From: Flavobacterium sp. | GTDB taxonomy: Bacteria; Bacteroidota; Bacteroidia; Flavobacteriales; Flavobacteriaceae | NCBI GenBank assembly: GCA_018062725.1 | Contig: JAGORP010000040.1 | Coordinates: forward strand, 1-15,946 | Length of the DNA stretch: 15,946 nucleotides | Direction: 5' to 3' | Shown: one piece after another, positions 5,710 to 13,529 of the stretch | Position numbering within the stretch: position 1 is the first letter of the stretch | How the letters are laid out: each line of letters opens with the position of its first letter | Notes under the pieces: model-generated | Told to the model about the DNA's origin: nothing | The model's input: the letters and a program-made list of their open reading frames with translations, nothing else | Databases searched by the model: none | Made by a program: the position numbers and the translations under genes

Positions 5710-6384
5710 ATGTCAAAAATCCATGTTTATTTTATGCCGGGAATGGCTGCTAGTTCTTCCATTTTTGAGCGAATAAAATTACCTGAAGAACAATTTGAAA
5801 TGCATTTTCTCGAATGGGTTATGCCTGAAAAGAAAGAGTTGTTGTCTCATTATGCGAAACGAATGGCTGAGAAAATTGAACATGAGGAAGTTGTTTTAAT
5901 AGGGGTTTCTTTTGGTGGGATTTTGGTACAAGAAATGGCACAGTTTGTACATCCGAAGAAGATAATTATTATTTCGAGTATTAAATGTAACCAGGAATTA
6001 CCCCGAAGAATGAAATTAGCGAAAACAACGAAAGCTTATAAAATAGTGCCGACAAGTTTGGCGCAAAACATGGAATTCTTAGCGAAATATGCATTCGGAG
6101 ATGTAATTAAGCAACGCATAAAATTATATGAAAAGTACATGACCATGCGCGATAAACATTATTTAGATTGGTCAATTGAGCAAATTGTGTGTTGGGAAAG
6201 AACAGAAATTGATCAAAATGTAATTCATATTCAAGGCGATGCAGATGAGGTTTTTCCATCAAAGAATATTAAAGAATTTATAAATATAAAAGGAGGAACG
6301 CATATTATGATTCTAAATCGTTTTAGATGGTTTAATAGTAATTTGCCTGAAATTATATTAAATAAGAAAAATGAAAAAATATAA
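5710..6384 (+). CDS. Alpha/beta hydrolase
   Basis: A 224-residue cytoplasmic protein with the alpha/beta-hydrolase layout. The first strand ends in YFMPGMAASSSIF, an oxyanion-hole region. The nucleophile elbow is GVSFGG with Ser67. The probable acid is Asp177 or Asp179 (IQGDADEVFP), and the catalytic His is His198 (GGTHIMI). The complete triad suggests an active esterase or acyl hydrolase; the substrate cannot be read from the sequence. It is the first gene of a three-gene run: its 3' end overlaps the next gene, a lytic transglycosylase, by 14 bases, and a TauE/SafE permease follows. The overlap implies translational coupling, and a link to cell-wall turnover is possible but only inferred. 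Confidence 0.88.
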   Translation: MSKIHVYFMPGMAASSSIFERIKLPEEQFEMHFLEWVMPEKKELLSHYAKRMAEKIEHEEVVLIGVSFGGILVQEMAQFVHPKKIIIISSIKCNQELPRRMKLAKTTKAYKIVPTSLAQNMEFLAKYAFGDVIKQRIKLYEKYMTMRDKHYLDWSIEQIVCWERTEIDQNVIHIQGDADEVFPSKNIKEFINIKGGTHIMILNRFRWFNSNLPEIILNKKNEKI

Positions 6385-7213
6385 TGTTATACTTTCGGTA
6401 CTTGTAGTGTCTTTGTTTTTCATAGGCGCAAAAAAGGTTGGTGATTTTCCGAAAAAAGTTGATTTTGCTGGAGAAGAAGTGCCTCTCCATATTTCAGATG
6501 TAAAAGAACGCCTGGATAGAGAATTGGTGGTAAATGAAAACTTACATGGATCAACGATATTGATAATCAAACGTGCACATAGATTTTTTCCAATCATCGA
6601 GCCTATTTTGGCTAAAAATAATGTTCCAGATGATTTTAAATATTTGGCCGTAATTGAAAGTGCTCTTACCAATGCAACTTCCAGTGCCGGTGCAAAAGGG
6701 TTTTGGCAATTTATGCCTGAAACTGCACGTGAAAGAGGAATCGAAGTGACTGAAATTGTTGATGAACGCTATCATCTTGAAAAAGCAACACAAGCGGCTT
6801 GTGAATATCTGTTAAGCGCCAAAGAAAAATTTGGATCATGGACCTTAGCCGCAGCTTCTTATAATGGTGGAATGAGTGGCTTGCAAAAACAAATTGAATT
6901 TCAAGAAGTAACTAATTATTATGATTTGTTGTTAGTAGACGAAACCTCGCGTTATGTTTTTAGGATTCTAGCATTAAAAGAGATTATGAAAAATGCAGAA
7001 TCGTATGGGTTCGTCATTCCGAAAGAAGCCATGTATGCTCCAATTCCAACCAAAAAGATTGAAGTAGATAGCGCCATTTCAAATTTAGCTACTTTCGCAA
7101 AGAGTCAAGGAATTAATTACAAAGAGTTGAAATTGCATAACCCTTGGTTGCGAGATAGAAAATTAGACAATCCTGATAAGAAAAAATACACAATAGAAAT
7201 TCCGATCAAATAA
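6371..7213 (+). CDS. Lytic transglycosylase, MltD/Slt-like (GH23)
   Basis: A 280-residue exported enzyme that cleaves peptidoglycan between MurNAc and GlcNAc, leaving 1,6-anhydroMurNAc. Residues 1-20 are a signal peptide or membrane anchor (VILSVLVVSLFFIGA). The transglycosylase domain covers about 70-220 and carries the family motifs: catalytic Glu96 in AVIESAL, GFWQFMPETAR (110-120) and ASYNGGMSGL (162-171). The last 50 residues (ISNLATFAKSQGINYKELKL to the IEIP end) look like one degenerate LysM-type wall-binding repeat. No lipobox is seen, so it is probably periplasmic or signal-anchored. The ATG lies inside the 3' end of the hydrolase gene (14-base overlap), indicating co-translation. 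Confidence 0.93.
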   Translation: MKKYNVILSVLVVSLFFIGAKKVGDFPKKVDFAGEEVPLHISDVKERLDRELVVNENLHGSTILIIKRAHRFFPIIEPILAKNNVPDDFKYLAVIESALTNATSSAGAKGFWQFMPETARERGIEVTEIVDERYHLEKATQAACEYLLSAKEKFGSWTLAAASYNGGMSGLQKQIEFQEVTNYYDLLLVDETSRYVFRILALKEIMKNAESYGFVIPKEAMYAPIPTKKIEVDSAISNLATFAKSQGINYKELKLHNPWLRDRKLDNPDKKKYTIEIPIK

Positions 7214-7231
7214 AATAGAAACCCTTTATTT

Positions 7232-7609
7232 ATGAAAGCTATGGGCATTACAACAATTGTTTCCTTACTAATTATTGGTTTATTAGCAGGAATGCTCAGT
7301 GGTTTGGTGGGAGTTGGTGGTGGAATTATAATGGTGCCAATGTTGGTATTGTTATTAGGCTTTGGTCAACATCAAGCACAAGGCACAAGTTTGGCAGTTT
7401 TAGTAGTTCCTGTAACAGCGATTGCGGTTTTTAATTATTACAAAGAAGGGTATATTAATTGGAAATATGCAGCCGTAATAGCAGTGTTTTTTGTAATTGG
7501 AAGTTATTTTGGAAGTAAATTGGCCATTGGTTTAGATCAAAAAATGCTAAAAAAGATATTCAGCATCGTTTTAATACTTGTTGCTGGTAAAATGTTATTA
7601 GAAAAATAA
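7232..7609 (+). CDS. Half-size TauE/SafE family permease
   Basis: A 125-residue inner-membrane protein with about four hydrophobic segments (roughly 6-25, 31-46, 54-70 and 80-100, with another near 108-122). The family signature GLVGVGGGIIMVPMLV lies at 24-39, followed by QHQAQGTSLA. TauE/SafE proteins export or import organosulfur and other anions. Full-length members have about 250 residues in two homologous halves; this is a single half and would be expected to work as a dimer. Both its ends are intact, so it is a natural short form and not a truncation. It follows the lytic transglycosylase by 18 bases. Its stop codon directly abuts the stop codon of the convergent gene, with no terminator. 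Confidence 0.9.
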   Translation: MKAMGITTIVSLLIIGLLAGMLSGLVGVGGGIIMVPMLVLLLGFGQHQAQGTSLAVLVVPVTAIAVFNYYKEGYINWKYAAVIAVFFVIGSYFGSKLAIGLDQKMLKKIFSIVLILVAGKMLLEK

Positions 7610-8302
7610 TTAATTGGTAGTGAGCTGTTCGTCTTTAATGTTTTTACCAATAAGTAAACTGCCTAAACCTTCTCTAAAAGTGTTGTAATTCATTGTAAAG
7701 GCCTGTACGAAAGTACTTTTTCTTTCGGGTTGCGCTCCGCCTCTTCTAATATTAACCACTTTTAAATTTTCATCTAAAAAATAAGAAGTCGGAAAACCTA
7801 AAGTATGTTTTAAGTGCGATACAATTAAAGCATCATTTTTATAGGTTTCATGAGCGTAACACACAGAGATATTGTGGTTGAGTTTATTCGCAATTTTTTT
7901 AATAGAATATTTTTTATCCCAAAATAAAATCACAAATGCCACTTCTTTGGAGAATTTTTGTGCTAATTTGTTTAGTGCTTGAAACTCTCCTTTGCTTGGC
8001 ACGCACCAAGAAGCATAGGTTAAAATGAAAACAGGTTTTTTGAATTTACTTAATTTGATTTTCTTTTTTTTAAAACTTTTTAAAGTGTAATCCTGAAATT
8101 GTGTGCCTACCAGATAATTCGAAACCAATGAGTCGAAGAGTATTTGCCCTTTAATAGTTTCATTTTCTTTGAAAGCCAAATCACTTTGTTTGTTGTATTC
8201 TTTAATGTGCTTTTTTATGGCACTAGGAAAACTATATTCAAGATTCTGTGAATATCCTAAAGTAATTGTAAAGACTGCTATATAAGTAAGTAGTGTTTTC
8301 AT
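7610..8302 (-). CDS. Exported thioredoxin-fold protein with CxxS active site
   Basis: A 230-residue protein. Residues 1-18 are a signal peptide (MKTLLTYIAVFTITLGYS), so it acts in the periplasm or outside. Residues about 65-185 have a TlpA/redoxin-like thioredoxin fold: VFILTYASWCVPSK places Cys100 at the active site, and GFPTSYFLDE supplies the cis-proline (Pro171). The usual second cysteine of WCxxC is Ser103, which leaves a monothiol centre; such proteins cannot complete a dithiol exchange alone and may act as isomerase-like or scaffold proteins. The open frame extends to a TTG at 8323, but that codon lies inside the -7 element, so the ATG at 8302 is the start. It stands alone between convergent tauE and an upstream hairpin. 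Confidence 0.85.
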   Translation of the reverse strand: MKTLLTYIAVFTITLGYSQNLEYSFPSAIKKHIKEYNKQSDLAFKENETIKGQILFDSLVSNYLVGTQFQDYTLKSFKKKKIKLSKFKKPVFILTYASWCVPSKGEFQALNKLAQKFSKEVAFVILFWDKKYSIKKIANKLNHNISVCYAHETYKNDALIVSHLKHTLGFPTSYFLDENLKVVNIRRGGAQPERKSTFVQAFTMNYNTFREGLGSLLIGKNIKDEQLTTN

Positions 8303-8320
8303 AACTTTTAAAAATCGGTT

Positions 8321-8328
8321 CAAAAGTA
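8321..8328 (-). promoter_or_regulatory. Promoter -7 element of the CxxS thioredoxin-like gene
   Basis: The minus strand reads TACTTTTG, fitting TAnnTTTG, 18 bases before the ATG at 8302. It rules out the in-frame TTG at 8323-8321 as a start, since that codon is part of the promoter. Confidence 0.6.
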
Positions 8329-8400
8329 TGCTTACCTACTAAATGTAAAAAATTATCCCGACAAACAAGTCAAATTATCGATGAACGACATACTTTGTAT

Positions 8401-8432
8401 AAAAAAAGCTACACGGAAAGTGTAGCTTTTTT
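8401..8432 (-). terminator. Terminator of the TPR membrane protein gene
   Basis: AAAAAAGCTACAC and GTGTAGCTTTTTT form a perfect 13-bp stem around GGAAA. On the minus strand the hairpin ends in a T-run, and it lies 27 bases after the end of the gene at 8459. Confidence 0.9.
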
Positions 8433-8458
8433 GTTTTATATGTTTAAATGACAGTTAG

Positions 8459-8974
8459 TTAAATCTTTTTTAACTGCTCTTTCATCATGGTTATTTGTTC
8501 TTTTAGAATGTTGCTTTTGTCCAGTTTCTTTGCTTCGTTTAATAAGTTCGTAGCTTCAATTTTTCGACGACGACTCATCGCAATCCCTGCCAGATTTAAT
8601 TTTGCCAAAGCCAAATCTTGATCCATATTTAAACCTAAACTAATTGCTTTTTTAAAGAATTTTTCCGCTTGATTTAAATTGGTTTGTGAAACCATTAATC
8701 CGTTTAAATAATTATAGTATCCCTGTTGTTTTTGAATTAAAGCAGTTTCTGGATTTTTAATTTTGTCTAACCATTTTTTAGCTCCAGCAAAATCTTGTGT
8801 ACGCAATTTTAAGAAGGCTAATAAGATATATTCGTTTCTAAAGTATAAGAAAACGGGAATTAAAGAAAGAATAATTAAAAAAAATCCGTTTCCAATATTA
8901 CTCTCTGTAAATTGCCAAATGCTTGTAATTATTAGTAATGCAGCGATTACTAGTTTGATATTTCTGTGAAACAT
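8459..8974 (-). CDS. Inner-membrane protein with TPR-like cytosolic domain
   Basis: A 171-residue protein. Two hydrophobic segments (about 6-21 and 29-46) form an N-terminal membrane hairpin, followed by a helical region (55-171) with TPR-type helices: DFAGAKKWLDKI, YYNYLNGLMVSQTNLNQAEKFFKKAISLGL and LAKLNLAGIAMSRRRKIEATNLLNEAKKLD. Such proteins usually dock partners at the membrane; no specific partner is indicated. The open frame extends to a TTG at 9001, but that triplet lies inside the TATATTTG promoter element (9006-8999), so the ATG at 8974 is preferred. It is divergent from rpmH. Confidence 0.85.
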   Translation of the reverse strand: MFHRNIKLVIAALLIITSIWQFTESNIGNGFFLIILSLIPVFLYFRNEYILLAFLKLRTQDFAGAKKWLDKIKNPETALIQKQQGYYNYLNGLMVSQTNLNQAEKFFKKAISLGLNMDQDLALAKLNLAGIAMSRRRKIEATNLLNEAKKLDKSNILKEQITMMKEQLKKI

Positions 8975-8998
8975 TTTCTTTGTTTTTTTATTGAGTTG

Positions 8999-9006
8999 CA
9001 AATATA
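8999..9006 (-). promoter_or_regulatory. Promoter -7 element of the TPR gene
   Basis: The minus strand reads TATATTTG, an exact TAnnTTTG match, 24 bases before the ATG at 8974. The opposing rpmH promoter begins about 34 bases away. Confidence 0.65.
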
Positions 9007-9039
9007 GTAAAAGGAATTAAAATTATTTTATAAAACTAC

Positions 9040-9069
9040 TTGCAAGAAAAAAAAATCATTGTATATTTG
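9040..9069 (+). promoter_or_regulatory. rpmH promoter (TTG / TATATTTG)
   Basis: TTG at 9040-9042, a 19-base spacer and TATATTTG at 9062-9069 form a consensus Bacteroidota promoter. The predicted leader before the rpmH ATG is about 55 nt. Confidence 0.8.
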
Positions 9070-9131
9070 CACTCGGTTTTACAGAAACCTATTTGATAGA
9101 TATTTATACAAGATTTTAAAGATACCAAGTT

Positions 9132-9293
9132 ATGAGTAAGAGAACGTTTCAACCATCGAAAAGAAAAAGAAGAAATAAGCACGGTTTTATGGACAGAATG
9201 GCTTCTGCAAATGGAAGAAAAGTGCTTGCTCGTCGTAGAGCTAAAGGAAGACATAAATTAACTGTATCTTGTGAACCAAGACACAAAAAATAA
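9132..9293 (+). CDS. rpmH: 50S ribosomal protein L34 (bL34)
   Basis: A 53-residue, highly basic large-subunit protein that begins [20 protein letters not shown] and continues [20 protein letters not shown], the universal L34 sequence. The C-terminal [13 protein letters not shown] is the extended tail common in Bacteroidota. The gene is short enough to be missed by length-filtered gene callers, and a longer antisense frame overlaps it. It has its own consensus promoter and a strong terminator. The usual rpmH-rnpA pairing is absent: the terminator and an unrelated acetyltransferase gene follow. Confidence 0.98.
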   Translation: MSKRTFQPSKRKRRNKHGFMDRMASANGRKVLARRRAKGRHKLTVSCEPRHKK

Positions 9294-9316
9294 TGTTTGA
9301 ATTTTTTCAAAATATT

Positions 9317-9350
9317 AAGGCGTTACTTTTATTAGTAACGCCTTTTTTTT
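9317..9350 (+). terminator. rpmH terminator
   Basis: AAGGCGTTACT pairs with AGTAACGCCTT around the loop TTTATT and runs into eight T. It starts 23 bases after the rpmH stop codon. Confidence 0.93.
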
Positions 9351-9413
9351 AAACATGTTTATAAAATTTAATAATTTTTGGGAGTTATTTTCTAATGTTC
9401 ACCTCAATCTTTT

Positions 9414-9421
9414 TACTTTTG
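9414..9421 (+). promoter_or_regulatory. Possible promoter -7 element of the GNAT gene
   Basis: TACTTTTG fits TAnnTTTG but lacks a TTG at -33 and lies 95 bases before the ATG. The rest of 9351-9516 is AT-rich, with nothing else recognisable. Confidence 0.35.
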
Positions 9422-9516
9422 GTTGGTCACGTTTCAAATAAAATAATTTATTAGAACCAATTAATCTAAACTTGAAAGTAATAATGAAAAGGTATTTTCA
9501 TCTTATTAATTAAAAA

Positions 9517-10032
9517 ATGAATTATTTTAATCAAGAAACAGCGCGATTACAACTAAGAAGACTTACTCTTGATGACATTCCAACTTGGACAGAATTTTTT
9601 GTTAATAATGACAGACTAAAATATTTAGGTATTGATTTAACAAAAGATCATGAAACATTGGCAACTGAATGGATTCTAAGTCAGCTAAAAAGATATGAAA
9701 ACCAAGGGTTAGGGTTTTTAGCAGCAATTGAAAAAAAATCAGGTAACTTTATAGGATTAGGCGGTATATTACCAAGAGATATTAATAATGAAGTCCTATA
9801 TGAAATTGCGTATTCATTGAAACCTGAATTTTGGGGTAAAGGTTATGCAACAGAAATTGCCAAACAAATGAGTGTATTTTGTTTTGAAAGTAAATTAGCT
9901 GCAAAAACTATATCTATTATTCATAAAGAAAATAGTGATTCGATTAAAGTTGCTCAAAAAAATGGAATGAAAATTTTGTATGATATTGAAGATTATTTAG
10001 GGATGAATGTTCATGTTTTTGGAACTGAATAA
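9517..10032 (+). CDS. GNAT family N-acetyltransferase (RimJ/RimL-like)
   Basis: A 171-residue cytoplasmic acetyltransferase of the Acetyltransf_3 type. It opens with the family's ETARLQLRRLTLDDIPTWTEFF (key residues R14-R15 and D19-D20). The acetyl-CoA-binding region is EIAYSLKPEFWGKGYATEIA (96-115), in which WGKGYA is the Q/RxxGxG/A pyrophosphate loop, and NSDSIKVAQKNGMK (139-152) matches the usual NxxSxxVxxKxGF motif. The substrate, whether a protein N-terminus, an antibiotic or a metabolite, cannot be inferred. It starts 166 bases after the rpmH terminator and ends 35 bases before carB with no terminator in between, so some readthrough into carB is likely. Confidence 0.9.
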   Translation: MNYFNQETARLQLRRLTLDDIPTWTEFFVNNDRLKYLGIDLTKDHETLATEWILSQLKRYENQGLGFLAAIEKKSGNFIGLGGILPRDINNEVLYEIAYSLKPEFWGKGYATEIAKQMSVFCFESKLAAKTISIIHKENSDSIKVAQKNGMKILYDIEDYLGMNVHVFGTE

Positions 10033-10067
10033 TTTAAAAAAATAAAAATTAACAACAACACACTACA

Positions 10068-12923
10068 ATGCCAAAAGACAATTCAATTAAATCGGTTTTA
10101 ATTATTGGATCAGGACCTATCGTAATTGGTCAAGCCTGCGAATTTGATTATGCAGGTTCACAATCAGCACGTTCGCTTCGTGAAGAAGGAATTGAAGTTA
10201 TTCTTATCAATTCCAACCCAGCAACTATCATGACAGATCCTACCATGGCTGATCATGTGTATCTTAAGCCACTGACCACAAAATCAATCATCGAAATCCT
10301 AAAAGCACATCCGCAAATTGATGCTGTTTTACCCACAATGGGAGGACAAACTGCACTTAATTTATGTATTGAAGCCGATGAAAAAGGGATTTGGAATGAT
10401 TTTAATGTAAGATTGATTGGGGTAGATATCAATGCGATTAATATTACAGAAGATAGAGAGCAATTTAAAAATTTATTAAACAAAATTGGAGTTCCTCAAG
10501 CACCTGCTAAAACAGCTAACTCTTTCTTGAAAGGGAAAGAAATTGAACAAGAATTTGGATTTCCTTTAGTAATTCGTCCTTCGTTTACTTTAGGTGGAAC
10601 GGGTGCTGCGATTATTTATAAGAAAGAAGATTTTGATGCGGCTTTAACTTATGGTTTAGAAGCATCTCCAATTCACGAAGTTTTGATCGACAAAGCGTTA
10701 ATGGGTTGGAAAGAATACGAATTAGAATTGTTGCGCGATAGTAACGACAATGTAGTCATCATCTGTACAATCGAAAATATGGATCCAATGGGAATTCATA
10801 CGGGAGATTCCATTACCGTAGCACCAGCGATGACTTTATCGGATACGACTTTCCAAAAAATGCGTGATATGGCCATCTTGATGATGCGTTCTATCGGAAA
10901 TTTCGCGGGTGGTTGTAATGTGCAATTCGCCGTTTCACCCGATGAAAAAGAAGATATTGTGGCGATTGAAATCAATCCACGTGTTTCCCGTTCTTCTGCC
11001 TTAGCTTCCAAAGCAACAGGTTATCCTATTGCAAAAATCGCTTCGAAATTAGCTTTAGGATACAATTTAGATGAACTGCAAAATCAAATTACAAAATCAA
11101 CTTCAGCTTTATTTGAGCCGACCTTAGATTATGTAATCGTAAAAATACCTCGTTGGAATTTCGATAAATTTGAAGGTTCCGACAGAACATTAGGCTTGCA
11201 AATGAAATCCGTAGGAGAGGTAATGGGAATTGGTCGTTCGTTCCAAGAAGCCTTACACAAAGCCACCCAATCTTTAGAAATTAAGCGAAATGGTTTAGGA
11301 GCTGATGGGAAAGGATATAAAAATTACGAACAAATCATAGAGAAACTAACCTATGCAAGTTGGGACCGCGTTTTTGTGATTTATGATGCTATCGCGATGG
11401 GAATTCCATTGAGCAGAATTCATGAAATCACAAAAATTGATATGTGGTTCTTAAAGCAATACGAGGAGTTATTTCAATTAGAAAAAGAAATTTCGAAATA
11501 TAAAGTAGATTCTTTACCAAAAGAATTATTGCTTGAAGCCAAACAAAAAGGATACGGAGACCGTCAAATTGCTCACATGATGGGTTGTTTGGAAAGTCAA
11601 GTGCACAAACTACGCGATGAAATGAATATTCAACGTGTGTATAAATTAGTCGACACTTGTGCAGCCGAATTTAAAGCGCAAACACCGTATTACTACTCGA
11701 CTTTTGAAGCGGAAATCGAAAAAGCAGATGGCACACGATACGTACACAACGAAAGTGTGGTTACCGATAAGAAAAAAGTAATCGTGTTGGGGTCTGGTCC
11801 GAACCGAATTGGACAAGGAATTGAGTTCGATTATTCTTGTGTTCACGGCGTTTTAGCAGCCAAAGAATGTGGCTACGAAACCATCATGATTAACTGTAAT
11901 CCGGAAACGGTTTCCACCGATTTCGATACAGCCGATAAATTGTATTTTGAACCTGTTTTTTGGGAACATATCTATGACATTATTCAACACGAAAAACCAG
12001 AAGGGGTAATCGTTCAGTTGGGTGGTCAAACGGCTTTGAAATTAGCCGAAAAACTAGCGAAATACGGAATAAAAATTCTAGGAACGTCTTTCGATGCCCT
12101 AGATTTAGCGGAAGATAGAGGTCGCTTTTCAGAATTATTGACAGAATTGAACATTCCTTTTCCGAAATTCGGAATTGCCGAAAGTGCCGAAGAAGCTACA
12201 AAACTTGCTGATACATTGGATTTTCCGTTGTTGGTGCGTCCTTCGTATGTGTTGGGTGGACAAGGCATGAAAATCGTAATCAACAAGCAAGAATTAGAAG
12301 AACACGTGATTGATTTGTTAAAATCGATTCCTGGAAATAAATTATTATTAGACCATTATTTAGATGGTGCCATTGAAGCGGAAGCCGATGCGATTTGTGA
12401 TGCGGATGGAAATGTCTACATCATCGGAATTATGGAGCACATTGAACCTTGTGGCGTGCATTCGGGTGATTCTAATGCGACCTTACCACCGTTTAACTTA
12501 GGGGAATTTGTGATGCAACAAATCAAAGACCACACCAAAAAAATTGCGGTAGCATTAAAAACGGTGGGTTTAATCAATATTCAGTTTGCTATCAAAGATG
12601 ATATTGTATATATTATTGAAGCCAATCCGAGAGCTTCCCGTACAGTGCCTTTTATTGCAAAAGCCTATGGAGAACCGTATGTGAATTATGCGACAAAAGT
12701 AATGCTGGGTAAAAATAAAGTCACCGATTTTACGTTCAATCCTAAACTGAATGGGTATGCGATCAAGCAACCTGTCTTCTCTTTTAGTAAGTTCCCGAAT
12801 GTGAATAAAGCGCTAGGACCTGAGATGAAATCTACCGGAGAAAGCATTTTATTCATAGACGATTTAAAAGACGATCAGTTTTACGATTTGTATGCCAGAA
12901 GAAAAATGTATCTAACGAAGTAA
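10068..12923 (+). CDS. carB: Carbamoyl-phosphate synthase large subunit, lacking the MGS domain
   Basis: Makes carbamoyl phosphate from bicarbonate, ammonia from the CarA glutaminase and two ATP, feeding pyrimidine and arginine synthesis. At 951 residues it contains both homologous synthetase halves. The first begins SVLIIGSGPIVIGQACEFDY, with an ATP-grasp at about 128-310. An oligomerisation region follows at about 400-540. The second half begins near 568 (VIVLGSGPNRIGQGIEFDYS), with its own ATP-grasp (LLVRPSYVLGGQGM). The chain ends about 25 residues after LGPEMKSTGES, where classical CarB of about 1070 residues continues into the MGS-like allosteric domain that binds UMP, IMP and ornithine. 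That domain is wholly missing, as I recall for other Bacteroidota. carA is not adjacent. Confidence 0.97.
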   Translation: MPKDNSIKSVLIIGSGPIVIGQACEFDYAGSQSARSLREEGIEVILINSNPATIMTDPTMADHVYLKPLTTKSIIEILKAHPQIDAVLPTMGGQTALNLCIEADEKGIWNDFNVRLIGVDINAINITEDREQFKNLLNKIGVPQAPAKTANSFLKGKEIEQEFGFPLVIRPSFTLGGTGAAIIYKKEDFDAALTYGLEASPIHEVLIDKALMGWKEYELELLRDSNDNVVIICTIENMDPMGIHTGDSITVAPAMTLSDTTFQKMRDMAILMMRSIGNFAGGCNVQFAVSPDEKEDIVAIEINPRVSRSSALASKATGYPIAKIASKLALGYNLDELQNQITKSTSALFEPTLDYVIVKIPRWNFDKFEGSDRTLGLQMKSVGEVMGIGRSFQEALHKATQSLEIKRNGLGADGKGYKNYEQIIEKLTYASWDRVFVIYDAIAMGIPLSRIHEITKIDMWFLKQYEELFQLEKEISKYKVDSLPKELLLEAKQKGYGDRQIAHMMGCLESQVHKLRDEMNIQRVYKLVDTCAAEFKAQTPYYYSTFEAEIEKADGTRYVHNESVVTDKKKVIVLGSGPNRIGQGIEFDYSCVHGVLAAKECGYETIMINCNPETVSTDFDTADKLYFEPVFWEHIYDIIQHEKPEGVIVQLGGQTALKLAEKLAKYGIKILGTSFDALDLAEDRGRFSELLTELNIPFPKFGIAESAEEATKLADTLDFPLLVRPSYVLGGQGMKIVINKQELEEHVIDLLKSIPGNKLLLDHYLDGAIEAEADAICDADGNVYIIGIMEHIEPCGVHSGDSNATLPPFNLGEFVMQQIKDHTKKIAVALKTVGLINIQFAIKDDIVYIIEANPRASRTVPFIAKAYGEPYVNYATKVMLGKNKVTDFTFNPKLNGYAIKQPVFSFSKFPNVNKALGPEMKSTGESILFIDDLKDDQFYDLYARRKMYLTK

Positions 12924-12956
12924 CATAAATCCTAATTCGAAGATTTTTTTATCGAT

Positions 12957-12984
12957 TTGATTCGTTTCTTTTTTTGTATTTTTA
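12957..12984 (+). promoter_or_regulatory. Candidate promoter of the idi-PTPS-bcp-manA operon
   Basis: TTG at 12957-12959, a 17-base spacer and TATTTTTA at 12977-12984 resemble the Bacteroidota promoter with one mismatch in the final base of the -7 element. It lies 17 bases before the idi ATG. Confidence 0.45.
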
Positions 12985-13001
12985 CCCAGTAATTAAATGT
13001 A

Positions 13002-13529
13002 ATGACTGAAGAAAAGGTAATTTTAGTAAACGATAAAGACGAACAAATTGGTTTAATGCCAAAATTGGAAGCGCACGAGAAAGCATTGCTACATCGTGCT
13101 TTTTCCGTTTTTGTACTAAATGATAAAAATGAAATGATGCTGCAACAACGCGCACATCATAAGTATCATTCTCCATTATTATGGACCAACACCTGTTGCA
13201 GTCATCAACGTGAGGGAGAAACCAATATTCAAGCAGGAACAAGAAGATTACAAGAAGAAATGGGTTTTGTAACTGAATTAAAAGAACTTTTTCATTTTAT
13301 TTACAAAGCACCATTTGATAATGGTTTGACCGAACATGAACTTGATCATGTTATGATTGGATACTATAATGAAGATCCGAAAATAAATAATGATGAAGTG
13401 GAAAGCTGGAAATGGATGGCCATTGAAGAGGTGAAATCGGATATGCTTATTCATCCCGAATATTATACGGTTTGGTTTAAGATTATTTTCGACGAATTTT
13501 ATCATTTCTTAGAAGAACATGCCTTATGA
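13002..13529 (+). CDS. idi: Isopentenyl-diphosphate delta-isomerase, type 1
   Basis: Interconverts isopentenyl and dimethylallyl diphosphate, supplying precursors for quinones, carotenoids and undecaprenyl phosphate. The 175 residues have the Nudix-type fold of type 1 Idi. Metal ligands are His25 and His31 (EAHEKALLHRAFSVF) and His68. The catalytic Cys lies in WTNTCCSHQR (Cys66 aligns with the active Cys; Cys65 is next to it). The Nudix-like helix is AGTRRLQEEMGF (78-89), and the catalytic Glu is in TEHELDHV (Glu113). It is the first gene of a four-gene unit; its TGA overlaps the next ATG (ATGA at 13526-13529). Confidence 0.95.
   Translation: MTEEKVILVNDKDEQIGLMPKLEAHEKALLHRAFSVFVLNDKNEMMLQQRAHHKYHSPLLWTNTCCSHQREGETNIQAGTRRLQEEMGFVTELKELFHFIYKAPFDNGLTEHELDHVMIGYYNEDPKINNDEVESWKWMAIEEVKSDMLIHPEYYTVWFKIIFDEFYHFLEEHAL

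Noticed and set aside
9036..9254. Minus-strand open frame of 72 codons overlapping rpmH
   Set aside because: It is antisense to the unmistakable L34 gene at 9132-9293, covers its promoter, and has Ser/Lys-rich low-information sequence.
12927..12950. Possible carB terminator (AAATC ... GATTTTTTT)
   Set aside because: The stem is only 5 bp, AT-rich and with a large loop; too weak to call.
12982..13242. Minus-strand open frame overlapping the start of idi
   Set aside because: The plus strand encodes complete, conserved Idi with its catalytic residues; the reverse frame has no recognisable domain and would cover the idi promoter region.
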